NCBI RefSeq assembly: GCF_003955715.1
Contig: NZ_CP034463.1
Location: 3,224,001-3,288,000, forward strand
Direction of reading: 5' to 3'
Origin: Streptomyces aquilus
GTDB taxonomy: Bacteria; Actinomycetota; Actinomycetes; Streptomycetales; Streptomycetaceae
DNA: 64,000 nucleotides
Both the position numbers and the translations under genes were made by a program. A model generated the notes under the pieces. That model had not been told where the DNA came from. It saw only the letters and a list, made by a program, of their open reading frames with translations, and did not search any database. Every line of letters starts with the position of its first letter. Position 1 is the stretch's first letter. Shown here in pieces: positions 35,209 through 43,496 of this stretch.

Positions 35209-35856
35209 ATGGACTCCTTCTCGACAGTCATCCGCACCGCGTCCCACGAACAGCACGTCGAAGCGGAGACCTCGACGTTCATGAGCGACCTGCTCGGCGG
35301 CCGGCTGGGCGTCGACGCGTACGCGCGCTACACCGAGCAACTGTGGTTCGTGTACGAGGCACTGGAGTCCGGCGCGGACCGGCTGGCGTCGGACCCGGTG
35401 GCCGGGCCCTTCATCCAGCCGGAGCTGTACCGGCTGGCCGCGCTGGAGCGGGACCTGGAGCATCTGCGGGGCCCCGGATGGCGTACGGGACTGTCGGCGC
35501 TGCCCGCCACCCGGGCGTACGCGGACCGGGTGCGCGAGTGCGCCGAGCGCTGGCCCGCGGGATACATCGCCCACCACTACACGCGCTACCTCGGCGACCT
35601 GTCCGGCGGCCAGCTCATCCGCGACAAGGCGGAGCGGACGTGGGGCTTCGCGCGCAAGGGCGACGGCGTGCGGTTCTACGTGTTCGAGGGGATCGCCAAC
35701 CCGGCCGCGTTCAAGCGGGGTTACCGCGCACTGCTGGACGCGGTCCGGGCGGACGACCTGGAGAAGCAGCGGATCGTGGCGGAGTGCAGGCGGGCGTTCG
35801 CGCTGAACACGGCGGTGTTCCGGGCGCTGGGCGAGGAATTCCCGCTCAGCGCCTGA
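35209..35856 (+). CDS. hmuO: Biliverdin-producing heme oxygenase (HmuO family)
   Basis: A 215-residue soluble heme oxygenase, which opens heme to biliverdin, CO and Fe2+ using O2 and reducing equivalents. It aligns with Corynebacterium diphtheriae HmuO around the proximal helix (STFMSDLLGGRLGVDAYAR), which places the axial ligand at His16. The distal helix motif HHYTRYLGDLSGGQLIR holds the flexible glycines, and FYVFEGIANPAAFKRGYR closes the pocket. The ATG chosen has AGAGGA eight bases upstream; an out-of-frame ATG lies just before it. The iron box indicates expression under iron starvation, to recover iron from heme. Confidence 0.93.
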   Translation: MDSFSTVIRTASHEQHVEAETSTFMSDLLGGRLGVDAYARYTEQLWFVYEALESGADRLASDPVAGPFIQPELYRLAALERDLEHLRGPGWRTGLSALPATRAYADRVRECAERWPAGYIAHHYTRYLGDLSGGQLIRDKAERTWGFARKGDGVRFYVFEGIANPAAFKRGYRALLDAVRADDLEKQRIVAECRRAFALNTAVFRALGEEFPLSA

Positions 35857-35871
35857 GGCCGGCCGAGAGGT

Positions 35872-36528
35872 CTACCGCTCGGGCTCGCGCTCCAGCACCA
35901 CCCGGCCGCCGATCTCCACCCAGCCGTAGGGCTGCGGAGCGGTGAGGATCTGGGAGCCCGCGCCCTGGGTGATGTTCAGGGCGCGGCCGAGCAGGTCGGT
36001 GAGCAGGATCGCCGCGGCGCCCGTCGCCTCGTCCTCGTCGACGCCGTCGTCGCGGCCGGGGAAGGCACGGGCCCTGACCCGGCCGGCGGGTTCGTCCTCC
36101 CAGGCCCAGGCGTAGATCCACTCCCCCTTGGGCGGTACGGGGAGATCGTCGACCTCGGCGGCGGAGGCGTACTGGCGCAGTGTGCGCGGCGGGACCCACT
36201 CCGCCCGCGCCTCGATCCAGCTGAACTCCCCGTCCAGCCGGGCGCCGACGGGCCCCGCGGGCGTGACCAGTTCGGGCACGTCCAGCAGCCAGGCCGTGCC
36301 GACGCAGGGGTGGCCGGCGAAGGGCAGGCGCAGGGTGGGGGTGTAGATGTCGATGACGCCGCGCTCGGGGTCGTCGACGAACACGGTCTCACTGAAGCCG
36401 AGCTTGCCCGCGAACGCCTGGCGTTCGTCCCTGCCGGGCATCACGGAGCCCTCACGGACGACGCCGAGTTCGTTGCCGTATCCGCCGTTGGGCGCACAGA
36501 AGACGCGGAGGACGTCGTAGTCAGTCAC
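35872..36528 (-). CDS. PhzF-family (phenazine biosynthesis-like) isomerase
   Basis: A 218-residue member of the PhzF/YddE superfamily, which shares the diaminopimelate-epimerase fold. The N-terminal half carries YDVLRVFCAPNGGYGNELGV and LRLPFAGHPCVGTAWLL, with the G-H-P-x-x-G-T motif. The C-terminal half has DEATGAAAILLTDLLGR. It is shorter than typical PhzF proteins (~260-300 residues), so some loops are reduced. The catalytic glutamate of PhzF is usually in the N-terminal P-x-x-G-N region; here the sequence is N-G-G-Y-G-N-E. Substrate unknown; a role in phenazine synthesis is not implied. The start overlaps the upstream hypothetical gene by 8 bp. Confidence 0.82.
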   Translation of the reverse strand: MTDYDVLRVFCAPNGGYGNELGVVREGSVMPGRDERQAFAGKLGFSETVFVDDPERGVIDIYTPTLRLPFAGHPCVGTAWLLDVPELVTPAGPVGARLDGEFSWIEARAEWVPPRTLRQYASAAEVDDLPVPPKGEWIYAWAWEDEPAGRVRARAFPGRDDGVDEDEATGAAAILLTDLLGRALNITQGAGSQILTAPQPYGWVEIGGRVVLEREPER

Positions 36529-37393
36529 GGGGGCATTGAAACATTGCGCGGGCGGCGAGAGCTTCCCAGGTGGCGGCTCCGCCGGGGAGGGCTTGTACGG
36601 TCGTGGGCTCGACGGCGTACGGGAGCGAGGCGATCGTCTCGGCGTATCCGCGTTCCAGGGCGGCCCGTTGCCGTGCCGGGCGGGTCGCGAGGTCGCCCAT
36701 GCGGTGCTCGTGGTCGTGCGTGAACCGCTCGGCCGCCTCGCGCCAGACCTTGTCGTCGGGCACCTGGCCGAGCACCACGGACGGCGGGGTCCGGCCCTCC
36801 GCGAGCGCCGCCACGGCCCGGTCGTGCCCGTCGAGGATGACGAAACCGTCGAGGAAGGTCACCCACCACAGCAGGACGGGCGCGAGGGTGCCCTCGCGGG
36901 CGTGCTTGCGGTACGCCTTCACCCGCCCGGCGTCCGGTGCGGAGAGCCGCCGCAGCGGCAGAACGCCGTTCCAGCCGCCCCCGCAGTACAGCTCCAAGCG
37001 GCCGCCCGGCCAGTCCCGTACGAAGTCCGCGGTCCAGACGCAGGGCGGGAACCCGGTCCGCAGGGCCAGCTCCCAGCGGCCGTCCCGCAACGGCGTTGCG
37101 TCCGCCTCCTCCAGCCAACGCGTGTACTGATGCGTCCAGTCGAGCGGCGAGCGCTGGTCGGCCGACCGCAGGGGCGGCAGCGGGGAGCGGTAGCCCCCGA
37201 GCCGGTGGAGGTGGAAATCCGGACAGCAGCCCGTACCCACCGACCTCCCCAGCAGCAGAGGCTGTTCGCCCTGCCGCAGCAACAGCCGGCGACCGTCCGC
37301 CCGTTCCCAGCGCAACGCGGCCGGGCCGGGGCGGCCGTGCATGTTCAGTACCAGCCGTCCCGGCCCCAGCAGTTCTCTGTGCCCCCTGTTCAT
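36521..37393 (-). CDS. Hypothetical protein, ParB/Srx-like possibility
   Basis: A 290-residue soluble protein I do not recognise firmly. The segment FVILDGHDRAVAALAEGRTPPSVVLG resembles the D-G-H/N-H-R motif of ParB/sulfiredoxin-type nucleotide-binding domains. The N-terminal half is rich in Arg, Gly and Leu ([19 protein letters not shown]), and Trp-containing motifs run through the centre (ELYCGGGWNGVLPLRRL). There is no signal peptide. The overlap with the PhzF-like gene suggests one transcript. It is divergent from efeO with 243 bp between the starts. Confidence 0.6.
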   Translation of the reverse strand: MNRGHRELLGPGRLVLNMHGRPGPAALRWERADGRRLLLRQGEQPLLLGRSVGTGCCPDFHLHRLGGYRSPLPPLRSADQRSPLDWTHQYTRWLEEADATPLRDGRWELALRTGFPPCVWTADFVRDWPGGRLELYCGGGWNGVLPLRRLSAPDAGRVKAYRKHAREGTLAPVLLWWVTFLDGFVILDGHDRAVAALAEGRTPPSVVLGQVPDDKVWREAAERFTHDHEHRMGDLATRPARQRAALERGYAETIASLPYAVEPTTVQALPGGAATWEALAARAMFQCPRD

Positions 37394-37554
37394 GGGGACC
37401 AGTTCCCCCCGGCCTGGAATCTGTGAGACCTCTTTGAGCTTCCCTTGACGCTTCCTTGGGGTCCGTTTTAGGTCACCGTGATCGTGACGTGCCCTTACAG
37501 CGTCTATGAGAGGTGAATCACGGCACGGCCGGGTATCACGCAGGTAAGCCTCGG

Positions 37555-37573
37555 TTAAGTTAGGGCAGCCTCA
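37555..37573 (+). promoter_or_regulatory. Iron box upstream of the efeOBU operon
   Basis: TTAAGTTAGGGCAGCCTCA agrees with the iron-box consensus at about 14 of 19 positions by hand count. An overlapping weaker half-match, AGGTAAGCCTCGGTTAA, precedes it, so two DmdR dimers could bind. It ends 63 bases before efeO. Confidence 0.7.
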
Positions 37574-37636
37574 CCAATCCGTGTGAGCGCTGTCACGTGA
37601 TTTTTCGGCCACCCATAGCCACCCACGGGAGCCTGC

Positions 37637-38791
37637 ATGCGAGCCGTCCGTCTGTCCGCCGTCACCGCCACCGCCACCGTGGCGGCTCTGACCGCCCTCA
37701 CCGGATGCACCGAGAAGGGCGGCGACGCGAGCAGTGATCGGGTGATCAACGTGACCGCCACCGACAGCAAGTGCGAGGTGTCCACCAAGGAGTTCCCGGC
37801 CGGGCACGTCGAGCTCGCCATCGAGAACAAGGGCTCCAAGGTCACCGAGGTCTACCTCCTCTTCCCCGACGACCGCATCGTCACCGAGCGGGAGAACATC
37901 GGCGCCGGCACCAAGCAGCGCGTCACCGCCGAGGTGAAGGCCGGCGACTACACCATCGCCTGCAAGCCCGGCATGAAGGGCGACGGCATCCGCCAGGACG
38001 TCAAGGCCACCGGCGGCACCGCCGCCAAGCGCGACCCGCGCCTCGACAAGGCCGTCGCCGCCTACCGCACCTATGTGCAGGAGCAGGCCGACGCGACCCT
38101 GCCGCTCGCCGAGACCTTCGCCAAGGCGGTCAAGGACGGCGACCTCAAGGCGGCCCAGAAGGCCTACGCCCCCTCCCGGATCGGCTGGGAGCGCACCGAG
38201 CCGGTCGCCGAGTCGTTCGGTGACATCGACCCCAAGGTCGACGTCCGTGAGGACGGCCTGGAGGAGGGGCAGGACCCGGCGAAGGACTGGACCGGCTGGC
38301 ACCGGCTGGAGAAGTCCCTCTGGAAGGACAAGAAGCTCACCGCGCGCGAGTCCGAGCTCGCCGACCAGCTGATCACCGACCTCAAGAACTGGCAGACGCG
38401 GGTCGGCAAGGCGAACATCACCCCGACCTCCATGGCCAACGGCGCCAAGGAGCTCCTCGACGAGGTCGCCACCGGCAAGGTCACCGGCGAGGAGGAGCGC
38501 TACTCGCACACCGACCTCGTCGACTTCAAGGCCAATGTCGAGGGCGCCGAGAAGTCGTACGAGCTGCTGAAGGCCGTCGCCAAGGAGAACGACCCCGCCC
38601 TGGTGACCGAGCTGGACAAGCAGTTCGCCGCGATCGACACGCTGCTCGACAAGTACCGGGCCGACAAGACGTCGTACGACTTCACCTCGTACGACAAGGT
38701 CGGCGACGCCGACCGCAAGGAGCTGTCGGACGCGGTGAACGCGCTCGCGGAGCCGCTGTCCAAGCTCGCCGCCGCCGTCGTCGTGAAGTGA
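37637..38791 (+). CDS. efeO: EfeO: periplasmic-type iron-binding lipoprotein of the EfeUOB system
   Basis: A 384-residue lipoprotein: signal peptide with lipobox LTALTGC, then an N-terminal cupredoxin-like domain (residues ~30-125, EVSTKEFPAGHVELAIENKG), then a C-terminal imelysin/peptidase-M75 helical domain. The M75 metal motif H-x-x-E is present as TGWHRLEKSLW. A second conserved segment is GWERTEPVAESFGD. EfeO captures ferrous or ferric iron and hands it to EfeB and EfeU. An iron box lies upstream. It is the first gene here (order O-B-U rather than the enterobacterial U-O-B), followed within 14 bp by efeB. Confidence 0.95.
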   Translation: MRAVRLSAVTATATVAALTALTGCTEKGGDASSDRVINVTATDSKCEVSTKEFPAGHVELAIENKGSKVTEVYLLFPDDRIVTERENIGAGTKQRVTAEVKAGDYTIACKPGMKGDGIRQDVKATGGTAAKRDPRLDKAVAAYRTYVQEQADATLPLAETFAKAVKDGDLKAAQKAYAPSRIGWERTEPVAESFGDIDPKVDVREDGLEEGQDPAKDWTGWHRLEKSLWKDKKLTARESELADQLITDLKNWQTRVGKANITPTSMANGAKELLDEVATGKVTGEEERYSHTDLVDFKANVEGAEKSYELLKAVAKENDPALVTELDKQFAAIDTLLDKYRADKTSYDFTSYDKVGDADRKELSDAVNALAEPLSKLAAAVVVK

Positions 38792-38805
38792 GTGGGGGGC
38801 ACCCG

Positions 38806-40065
38806 ATGAGCGAGAACCCGCAGACCGACAACTCACCGGCCCCGTCCCGGCGTTCGCTCATCGGCTGGGGCGGTGCCGGGCTCGCGCTCGGTGCCGTCGC
38901 GGCCGGTGGCGCGGTCGCGATGACCCGTGGCGGCGACGACGTCGACACCGTCGCCGCCGAGGCGGGCGCCGCGATCGAGTTCCACGGCCCCCATCAGGCC
39001 GGTATCTCCACGCCGGTGCAGGACCGGCTGCACTTCGCCGCGTTCGACGTGAAGACCGAGGACCGCGCCGAGTTCGTGCAGATGCTGAAGGACTGGACGG
39101 CCGCGGCCCGCCGGATGACCGGTGGACAGGCCGTCGGGGACGGGGCCTTCGGCGGGCTGGCGGAGGCCCCGCCGGACGACACCGGCGAGGCCGTGGGGCT
39201 CAAGCCGTCACGGCTGACGCTCACCATCGGGTTCGGGCCCTCGCTGTTCCAGAAGTTCGGCCTCGCGGACCAACAGCCCGACGCGCTCGTCGAGTTGCCG
39301 CACTTCGCCGGGGACGCCCTGGACAGGAACCGCAGCGGCGGCGACCTGTGCGTCCAGGCCTGCGCCGACGATCCGCAGGTCGCCGTGCACGCGATCCGCA
39401 ACCTCGCCCGCATCGGCTTCGGCAAGGTCGTCATCAAGTGGTCGCAGCTCGGCTTCGGCAAGACGTCGTCGACCACGCCCGAGGAGCAGACCCCGCGCAA
39501 CCTCATGGGCTTCAAGGACGGCACCCGCAACATCGCGGGCACGGAGACGGACCGTCTGAAGAAGTTCGTGTGGGTCGACGAGAAGGCCGGGCCGGACTGG
39601 ATGGTCGGCGGGTCCTATCTCGTCGCCCGGCGCATCCGGATGCACATCGAGACCTGGGACCGCACCTCCTTGCAGGAGCAGGAGGACATCTTCGGCCGTG
39701 ACAAGGGCGAGGGCGCCCCGGTCGGCAAGGCCAAGGAACGCGACGAGCCGTTCCTGAAGGCGATGAAGCCCGACGCGCACGTCCGGCTCGCGCACCCGAC
39801 CGCCAACCACGGGTCGACGATCCTGCGCCGCGGCTACTCCTTCACCGACGGCACGGACGGCCTCGGCCGTCTGGAGGCGGGCCTGTTCTTCCTGGCGTAC
39901 CAGAAGGACGTCCGCGAGGGCTTCATCCGCATCCAGCGCAATCTGGCCACGGACGCCCTCAACGAGTACATCCAGCACGTGGGTTCGGCGGTCTTCGCCG
40001 TCCCGCCCGGCGTCCGGGACAAGGACGACTGGTGGGGCCGGACGCTGTTCTCCAAGGAGGCGTGA
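38806..40065 (+). CDS. efeB: EfeB: Tat-exported DyP-type peroxidase/deferrochelatase
   Basis: A 419-residue heme peroxidase with an N-terminal Tat signal (PSRRSLIGWGGAGLALG). The DyP-type landmarks are visible: LTIGFGPSLFQKFGL, the distal GFKDGTRNI (G-x-x-D-G-T-R) with catalytic Asp, proximal-side HVRLAHPTANHGS with the heme-ligand histidine, and ILRRGYSFTDG. In EfeUOB systems it oxidises ferrous iron, or takes iron from heme, before import. The ATG at MSENPQ has GGGGGG upstream; a GTG overlapping the efeO stop is an alternative. It is closely followed by efeU. Confidence 0.95.
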   Translation: MSENPQTDNSPAPSRRSLIGWGGAGLALGAVAAGGAVAMTRGGDDVDTVAAEAGAAIEFHGPHQAGISTPVQDRLHFAAFDVKTEDRAEFVQMLKDWTAAARRMTGGQAVGDGAFGGLAEAPPDDTGEAVGLKPSRLTLTIGFGPSLFQKFGLADQQPDALVELPHFAGDALDRNRSGGDLCVQACADDPQVAVHAIRNLARIGFGKVVIKWSQLGFGKTSSTTPEEQTPRNLMGFKDGTRNIAGTETDRLKKFVWVDEKAGPDWMVGGSYLVARRIRMHIETWDRTSLQEQEDIFGRDKGEGAPVGKAKERDEPFLKAMKPDAHVRLAHPTANHGSTILRRGYSFTDGTDGLGRLEAGLFFLAYQKDVREGFIRIQRNLATDALNEYIQHVGSAVFAVPPGVRDKDDWWGRTLFSKEA

Positions 40066-40071
40066 GCGACC

Positions 40072-40953
40072 GTGTTCTCCAACTACCTGATCGGTCTGCG
40101 CGAGGGCCTGGAGGCGTCCCTCGTCGTCTGCATCCTCATCGCCTACCTGGTGAAGACGGAGCGCAAGGACGCGCTGAGGCCCGTCTGGACCGGCATCGGC
40201 GTCGCCGTCGCGCTCGCGCTCGGTTTCGGCTGCGCGCTCGAATTCGGCTCCCAGGAGCTGACGTTCGAGGCGCAGGAGGCGCTCGGCGGCTCCCTGTCGA
40301 TCCTCGCGGTCGGCCTGGTGACGTGGATGGTCTTCTGGATGCGGCGCACCGCCCGGCACTTGAAGGCGGAGTTGCACGGAAAGCTGGACGCCGCCCTCCG
40401 GATGGGCACCGGCGCACTGGTCGCCACCGCGTTCCTCGCCGTCGGCCGGGAGGGCCTGGAGACGTCCCTGTTCGTGTGGACGTCGGTACACGCGGCCGGT
40501 GACGGCACCCCGCGTCCGGTCATCGGCGCCGGGCTCGGCATCGCCACGGCGGTCGTGCTGGGCTGGCTGTTCTACCGGGGCGCGCTGAAGATCAACCTCG
40601 CCAAGTTCTTCACCTGGACCGGCGGCATGCTGGTCGTCGTGGCCGCGGGTGTGCTGGCGTACGGCTTCCACGACCTCCAGGAGGCCGGCTGGCTGCCGGG
40701 GCTCACGAACCGGGCCTTCGACATCAGCGACACCATCCCGCCGGACAGCTGGTACGGCACCCTGCTCAAGGGCATCCTCAACTTCCAGCCGGACCCGACG
40801 GTCCTCCAGGTCACGGTGTGGCTGCTGTACTTGATCCCGACGCTCGCCCTGTTCCTCGCCCCGGTAGGGTTCGCCTCCGGGAAGGGGAAGGTGAAGATAC
40901 CCGATGAGCAGGGATCGCAGCCCTCGAAGGCTACGTCTTCTTCGGCGGATTGA
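40072..40953 (+). CDS. efeU: EfeU: FTR1-family ferrous/ferric iron permease
   Basis: A 293-residue, seven-helix iron permease of the FTR1/OFeT family. The two iron-binding R-E-G-x-E motifs appear as GLREGLEASLVV near the N terminus and AVGREGLETSLFVW in helix 4. The C-terminal tail is cytoplasmic and polar. It imports iron delivered by EfeO/EfeB. GTG start with AAGGAGG upstream. Its last 50 bases overlap the start of the next lipoprotein gene in another frame, so the two are likely coupled. Confidence 0.95.
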   Translation: MFSNYLIGLREGLEASLVVCILIAYLVKTERKDALRPVWTGIGVAVALALGFGCALEFGSQELTFEAQEALGGSLSILAVGLVTWMVFWMRRTARHLKAELHGKLDAALRMGTGALVATAFLAVGREGLETSLFVWTSVHAAGDGTPRPVIGAGLGIATAVVLGWLFYRGALKINLAKFFTWTGGMLVVVAAGVLAYGFHDLQEAGWLPGLTNRAFDISDTIPPDSWYGTLLKGILNFQPDPTVLQVTVWLLYLIPTLALFLAPVGFASGKGKVKIPDEQGSQPSKATSSSAD

Positions 40954-41917
40954 CCGGAGGGCGCTGATAGCGGCCTCGGTGACCGCTTTGTCGCTGACGG
41001 CGAGCGGATGCGTGGTGGTGCACGGGGAACGCGAAGTACTCCCCGCGACGACCAAGGCCGAGGCCGCGAAGGCGCTTCAGGAGTTCACGACCGCGTACAA
41101 CGACGCGGACAAGGCGTACGACAGTTCACTGGACGCGGACCATGTCACCGGGCCCCTCGGCGACATCGACGCCGCGCGTCTGAAGGCCGGTTCGGTCACC
41201 AGCCCGGACGGCAACCCCTCGCACACGCCGCTGAAGCTGACCGACGTGAAGTACACGATCACCGAGAAGGCGGGCTGGCCGCGCTGGTTCGTCGCGGACG
41301 CGGCCGCCAACAAGGGCGGCAGCGCGCGCTGGCTGTTCGTGTTCACCCGGGGCGGCCTCGACGAGCCGTTCCAGGCGGCGTATCTGACGCTGGTCGCCCC
41401 GGACGAGGTACCGGAGTTCAAGACGGACGCGGACGGCTGGGCCGAGGCGGTCCCCGTGAACTCCACCGAACTGACCGTCGCGCCCGGGGACTTGAGCCAG
41501 GACTACGCGACCTACCTCCAGGACGGCAAGGGCAAGGTCTTCGCGGACGGCACGCACACCAGCGGGTGGCGTACCGACCGGCAGAAGGACGCCAAGAAGC
41601 CGGGCCTGGTCAAGCAGTACATCGACGAGCCCCTCACCAGCGGCGCGTACGCCCCGCTCGCGCTGCGGACGAAGGACGGCGGCGCGGCGGTGTTCTTCAC
41701 CACGCGCCACTACGTGAAGCAGACCGCCGCACCCGGCACCTCGGTGCCCGCCCAGACGGCGGCCGTGCGGGCGCTGACGACCGGCGAGGTCAAGCAGTCG
41801 CTGACGCTGGAGTCGATCTCCAACGAGATCGCCCTGGACCCGCCGAAGAGCACGGCCGGCGGCCAGGTGAAGCTGCTGGGCCGCATCCAGGGCCTGACGG
41901 CCGGCAAGGGCGAGTAG
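40904..41917 (+). CDS. Lipoprotein appended to the efe operon
   Basis: A 337-residue predicted lipoprotein. A basic n-region (RRLRLLRRIDRR) precedes a hydrophobic core and the lipobox LTASGC. The mature part has no recognised enzymatic motif; segments such as ALQEFTTAYNDADKAYD and ARWLFVFTRGGLDEPFQAAY suggest an alpha/beta substrate-binding or NTF2-like domain. The ATG is preceded by AGGTGAAG and lies 50 bases inside efeU in a different frame; a later start would remove the signal peptide. Position alone suggests a role in iron uptake or envelope metal handling. Confidence 0.8.
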   Translation: MSRDRSPRRLRLLRRIDRRALIAASVTALSLTASGCVVVHGEREVLPATTKAEAAKALQEFTTAYNDADKAYDSSLDADHVTGPLGDIDAARLKAGSVTSPDGNPSHTPLKLTDVKYTITEKAGWPRWFVADAAANKGGSARWLFVFTRGGLDEPFQAAYLTLVAPDEVPEFKTDADGWAEAVPVNSTELTVAPGDLSQDYATYLQDGKGKVFADGTHTSGWRTDRQKDAKKPGLVKQYIDEPLTSGAYAPLALRTKDGGAAVFFTTRHYVKQTAAPGTSVPAQTAAVRALTTGEVKQSLTLESISNEIALDPPKSTAGGQVKLLGRIQGLTAGKGE

Positions 41918-41930
41918 CCGCTACGGCGTC

Positions 41931-42665
41931 TCAGCCGCGCAGGGGCCAGGCCGCGGAGGCGTGGTCGGGCTCCGCGCCGGCGTAGCGGGCGCAGGCGTCG
42001 GTGAGGACCTCGAGGAGGCTCAGCGGGTCGGGCAGCGGGTGTTCGAGGCCGCGGACCCAGTGCACGGACTGGCCCTCACCCGGCAGTTGCGCGGGCGGTA
42101 CGAGGACGTACGACCCCCGGCAGTGCCAGCGCAGTCCGGGGTGCTCGTCCATGGTCTCGGGGTGGCAGTCCAGCTCGCACGGCCACCACTCGTCCTCGTC
42201 CTCGGGGGTACCGCGGGTGAGGGTGAAGAACAGGAGGCGGCCGTCGCTGCTCTCGGCGACCGGCCCGACCTCGATGCCGGAGGCGAGCAGCCGCTCCATG
42301 GCCTCCAGGCCCGCGTCCAGGGGGACGTCCAGGACGTCGTGGACCATGCCGGTGGCGGTGATGAAGTTGGCCTGCGGCTGATGCCGGGCCCAGCGCTCGA
42401 TCTGGCCGCGGTCGGTGGTGGACTGCGTCTGCCACGCGAAGGAGACGGGGTGCCGGGCGGGGGTGGGACAGCCGACCCGGTCGCAGGAGCAGCGGTAGCC
42501 GGGAGCCGGGTGCGCGGCGGGCGCGAGCGGCAGTCCCGCTCCGGCGGCGGCCAGCAGCAGGGCCTCACGGCCGCCGTCGTCGGCGGCCTCCTTGGGGCGG
42601 CGTCCGCGCAGCCACTGGGTGAGTTTGCCCTGAAGGCCGGTCCGGCCGCCGAACTCCTGGCTCAT
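41931..42665 (-). CDS. Bifunctional DNA primase/polymerase-like (prim-pol) domain protein
   Basis: A 244-residue protein resembling the prim-pol-type N-terminal domain found in phage and plasmid replication proteins and as short stand-alone Streptomyces proteins. Visible signs: the Cys pair in YRCSCDRVGCPTPARHP, the segment HQPQANFITATGMVHDVLDV and FTLTRGTPEDEDEWWPC. Full enzymes carry acidic catalytic residues after the 'TG...DVLD' strand; VLDVPLDAG keeps these only partly, so activity is doubtful. Many Streptomyces encode such short paralogues with no known function. No mobile-element genes are adjacent. Confidence 0.65.
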   Translation of the reverse strand: MSQEFGGRTGLQGKLTQWLRGRRPKEAADDGGREALLLAAAGAGLPLAPAAHPAPGYRCSCDRVGCPTPARHPVSFAWQTQSTTDRGQIERWARHQPQANFITATGMVHDVLDVPLDAGLEAMERLLASGIEVGPVAESSDGRLLFFTLTRGTPEDEDEWWPCELDCHPETMDEHPGLRWHCRGSYVLVPPAQLPGEGQSVHWVRGLEHPLPDPLSLLEVLTDACARYAGAEPDHASAAWPLRG

Positions 42666-42837
42666 CTATCCCCTCGCCTCGCTGTGTGCGGACAGCATGC
42701 CCTATGGTCCCACCATCCTGCGCTCCGGGGGGCCGGAGCCGACAACCGGGGTAGGTGGGACAGGGCGTACCGGGGCTGCCGATCGCGCGCCATGGCCCGC
42801 TTTGCCGGGATTTAGCCCCTCCTCGCAAGGTTCCGGC

Positions 42838-43458
42838 TCAGCGGGGCGCGAGGCCGTGGAGGGCGTAGTCGACGAGGGTGTCGGTGTACTCGTACGAGAT
42901 CGGGCCGGTGTGCTGGAGCCAGCGCTGGGCCAGCGGGGAGATGAAGAACTCCAGGGCGATGCGCGGGTCGATGTCCGGGCGCACCTCACCGGCTCGCTGC
43001 GCGGCGCGCAGCCGGTCGGCGTAGAGCTGGAGGGACGGCTCCATGAGTGTGGCCGCGCACCTGCGGCCGAGTTCCTCGTCGACCAGCCCTTCGGCCGCCA
43101 GGGCCCGTGACGGCGCCGCGTACCGGGGGTCCTTGAGCTGGTCGACGGTGGCCCGCAGCACGGCCTTGATGTCGGCGGCGAGGTCACCGGTGTCCGGGAT
43201 GACGTACGGCTCCTCGCCCGCCTCCCGCGACGCCTGGGCGAAGAGGTCCAGGAACGCCTCCAGGAGGACGTCCGCCTTCGACGACCACCACCGGTAGATC
43301 GTCTGCTTGCCGACGCCGGCGCGGGCGGCGATGCCCTCGATGGTGGTCTTGGGGTAGCCGACCTCGACGACGAGCGCGAGGGCGGCGTCGTAGATGGCGC
43401 GGCGGGACTTCTCGCTGCGGCGGCTGGAGTCGGGGGCAGGGGGTCGCTGCTTGGGCAT
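42838..43458 (-). CDS. TetR-family transcriptional regulator
   Basis: A 206-residue TetR regulator with HTH TTIEGIAARAGVGKQTIYRW (about residues 37-57) and a helical effector domain of the AcrR/TetR_C33-like type. The basic N terminus (KQRPPAPDSSRRSEKSRR) is typical. It lies 38 bp downstream of the Rsm22-like gene on the same strand. No exporter or oxidoreductase adjoins it as an obvious target. No clear palindromic operator was seen in the 43,459-43,500 spacer, so its regulon is unknown. Confidence 0.85.
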   Translation of the reverse strand: MPKQRPPAPDSSRRSEKSRRAIYDAALALVVEVGYPKTTIEGIAARAGVGKQTIYRWWSSKADVLLEAFLDLFAQASREAGEEPYVIPDTGDLAADIKAVLRATVDQLKDPRYAAPSRALAAEGLVDEELGRRCAATLMEPSLQLYADRLRAAQRAGEVRPDIDPRIALEFFISPLAQRWLQHTGPISYEYTDTLVDYALHGLAPR

Positions 43459-43496
43459 GGGGTGACGGTACCAAGGGGGTGAGACGGGGCGTCTCG

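Noticed and set aside
41931..42665. Prim-pol-like protein as evidence of an integrated plasmid or phage
   Set aside because: No integrase, Rep, Tra or phage structural gene is nearby, and short stand-alone homologues are ordinary in Streptomyces chromosomes.
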